Origin: CADEDV01 sp036374495
GTDB lineage: Bacteria > Bacteroidota > Bacteroidia > Chitinophagales > Chitinophagaceae
Assembly: GCA_965652975.1 (NCBI GenBank)
Contig: CBFGYO010000017.1
Span: forward strand, 1 to 39,781
Reading direction: 5' to 3'
DNA length: 39,781 nucleotides
Part shown: in pieces, positions 39,510 to 39,781 of the stretch
Layout: every line of letters begins with the position of its first letter
Numbering within the stretch: position 1 is the first letter of the stretch
Made by a program: the position numbers and the translations under genes
Notes under the pieces: model-generated
The model's input: only the letters and a program-made list of their open reading frames with translations
What the model was told of the DNA's origin: nothing
The model's database searches: none

Positions 39510-39781
39510 TTATTTATCCCTACGCTGGGAATGTATAAATAAGCTGGTGATACTTTTATTTTCAAATGCGTTCCTGATAGCTACTCCAAACAATTCGGCG
39601 ACAGAGATCACTTTTATCTTCGGACTTTCCTGTCTTGCCGGGATCGTATCACACACCACCAGTTCTTCAAGCACGCTGTTTTCGATATTCGAATAGGCAT
39701 TGCCGCTTAACACCGGGTGCGTACAAAAGGCTCTTACACTTCTGGCTCCCTTATCTTTCAATAAACCAGCCGATTTGGCGA
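39510..39781 (-). CDS. prs: ribose-phosphate pyrophosphokinase, C-terminal part
   Basis: The last about 90 residues of PRPP synthetase: KDKGARSVRAFCTHPVLSGNAY, LVVCDTIPARQESPKIKVISVAELFGVAIRNAF, ending in IHSQRRDK. The 5' part runs past the window edge. Makes PRPP from ribose 5-phosphate and ATP. Position next to rplY and pth supports the call. Confidence 0.93.
   Translation of the reverse strand, partial: AKSAGLLKDKGARSVRAFCTHPVLSGNAYSNIENSVLEELVVCDTIPARQESPKIKVISVAELFGVAIRNAFENKSITSLFIHSQRRDK

Noticed and set aside
1..39781. Insertion sequence, prophage, toxin-antitoxin, restriction or other classical defence system
   Set aside because: No transposase, integrase, phage structural, toxin, nuclease or methylase signature was found on either strand.

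Overview
The window looks like a piece of chromosome from a member of the Bacteroidota, most likely close to the Chitinophagaceae. The signs are the Bacteroidota -7 promoter element (TAnnTTTG) in front of several genes, fused alpha/beta 2-oxoacid dehydrogenase E1 proteins, tandem DUF1573 proteins, DUF3857 proteins, a TonB receptor with an N-terminal carboxypeptidase-regulatory-like domain, and a rplY with an Ala/Pro/Lys-rich tail. Placement below phylum is inference from gene content. No transposase, integrase, phage gene or CRISPR array was seen.

Layout. 0-3.5 kb: two exported small proteins, a DCC-family thiol-disulfide oxidoreductase bracketed by related GC-rich repeats, and a vanadium-haloperoxidase/PAP2 lipoprotein. 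3.8-8.3 kb: a minus-strand run of TRIC/UPF0126 channel, PhzF-like isomerase, TPR histidine kinase and LuxR-type response regulator. 8.4-12.6 kb: a tandem pair of large DUF3857 exported proteins, one with an intact transglutaminase triad and one that appears to have lost it. 12.7-21.1 kb: a fused E1 dehydrogenase divergent from two DUF1573 proteins, a hypothetical protein, an aminotransferase and a TonB receptor. 21.2-24.9 kb: acetyltransferase, membrane-bound metal-dependent hydrolase, tRNA-Met(CAT), then about 1 kb of gene-poor DNA (damaged tRNA copy, a 197-bp MITE-like element, a candidate small RNA, a 24-bp triple repeat), then a TspO-related protein. 24.9-34 kb: an NtrC-type regulator followed by a stress/repair neighbourhood: DUF5670 small membrane protein, a flavin split-barrel stress protein and its partner, a PA2169-like four-helix protein, a Cys-rich Csp-like copper protein, a four-gene end-joining operon (Ku plus LigD broken into three separate genes) and a divergent stress-type SDR. 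34.5-39.8 kb: CHRD lipoprotein, a second fused E1, FAH-family hydrolase, and the housekeeping set pth, rplY, prs (cut by the window end).

The most notable observations are: (1) a LigD separated into PE, Lig and Pol genes in the same order as the domains of the fused enzyme, translationally coupled behind ku, with all recognised catalytic residues kept; (2) a family of five approximately 91-117 bp AT-rich hairpins with arms built from AGATAAAAG units and a semi-conserved GGCnGAG core, each placed directly beyond a stop codon, with pair-preserving changes in the inner stem; (3) a dense cluster of small non-coding oddities at 22.9-23.7 kb beside tRNA-Met; (4) a recurring arrangement in which TAnnTTTG lies only 4-7 nt before the start codon, predicting leaderless or nearly leaderless mRNAs.
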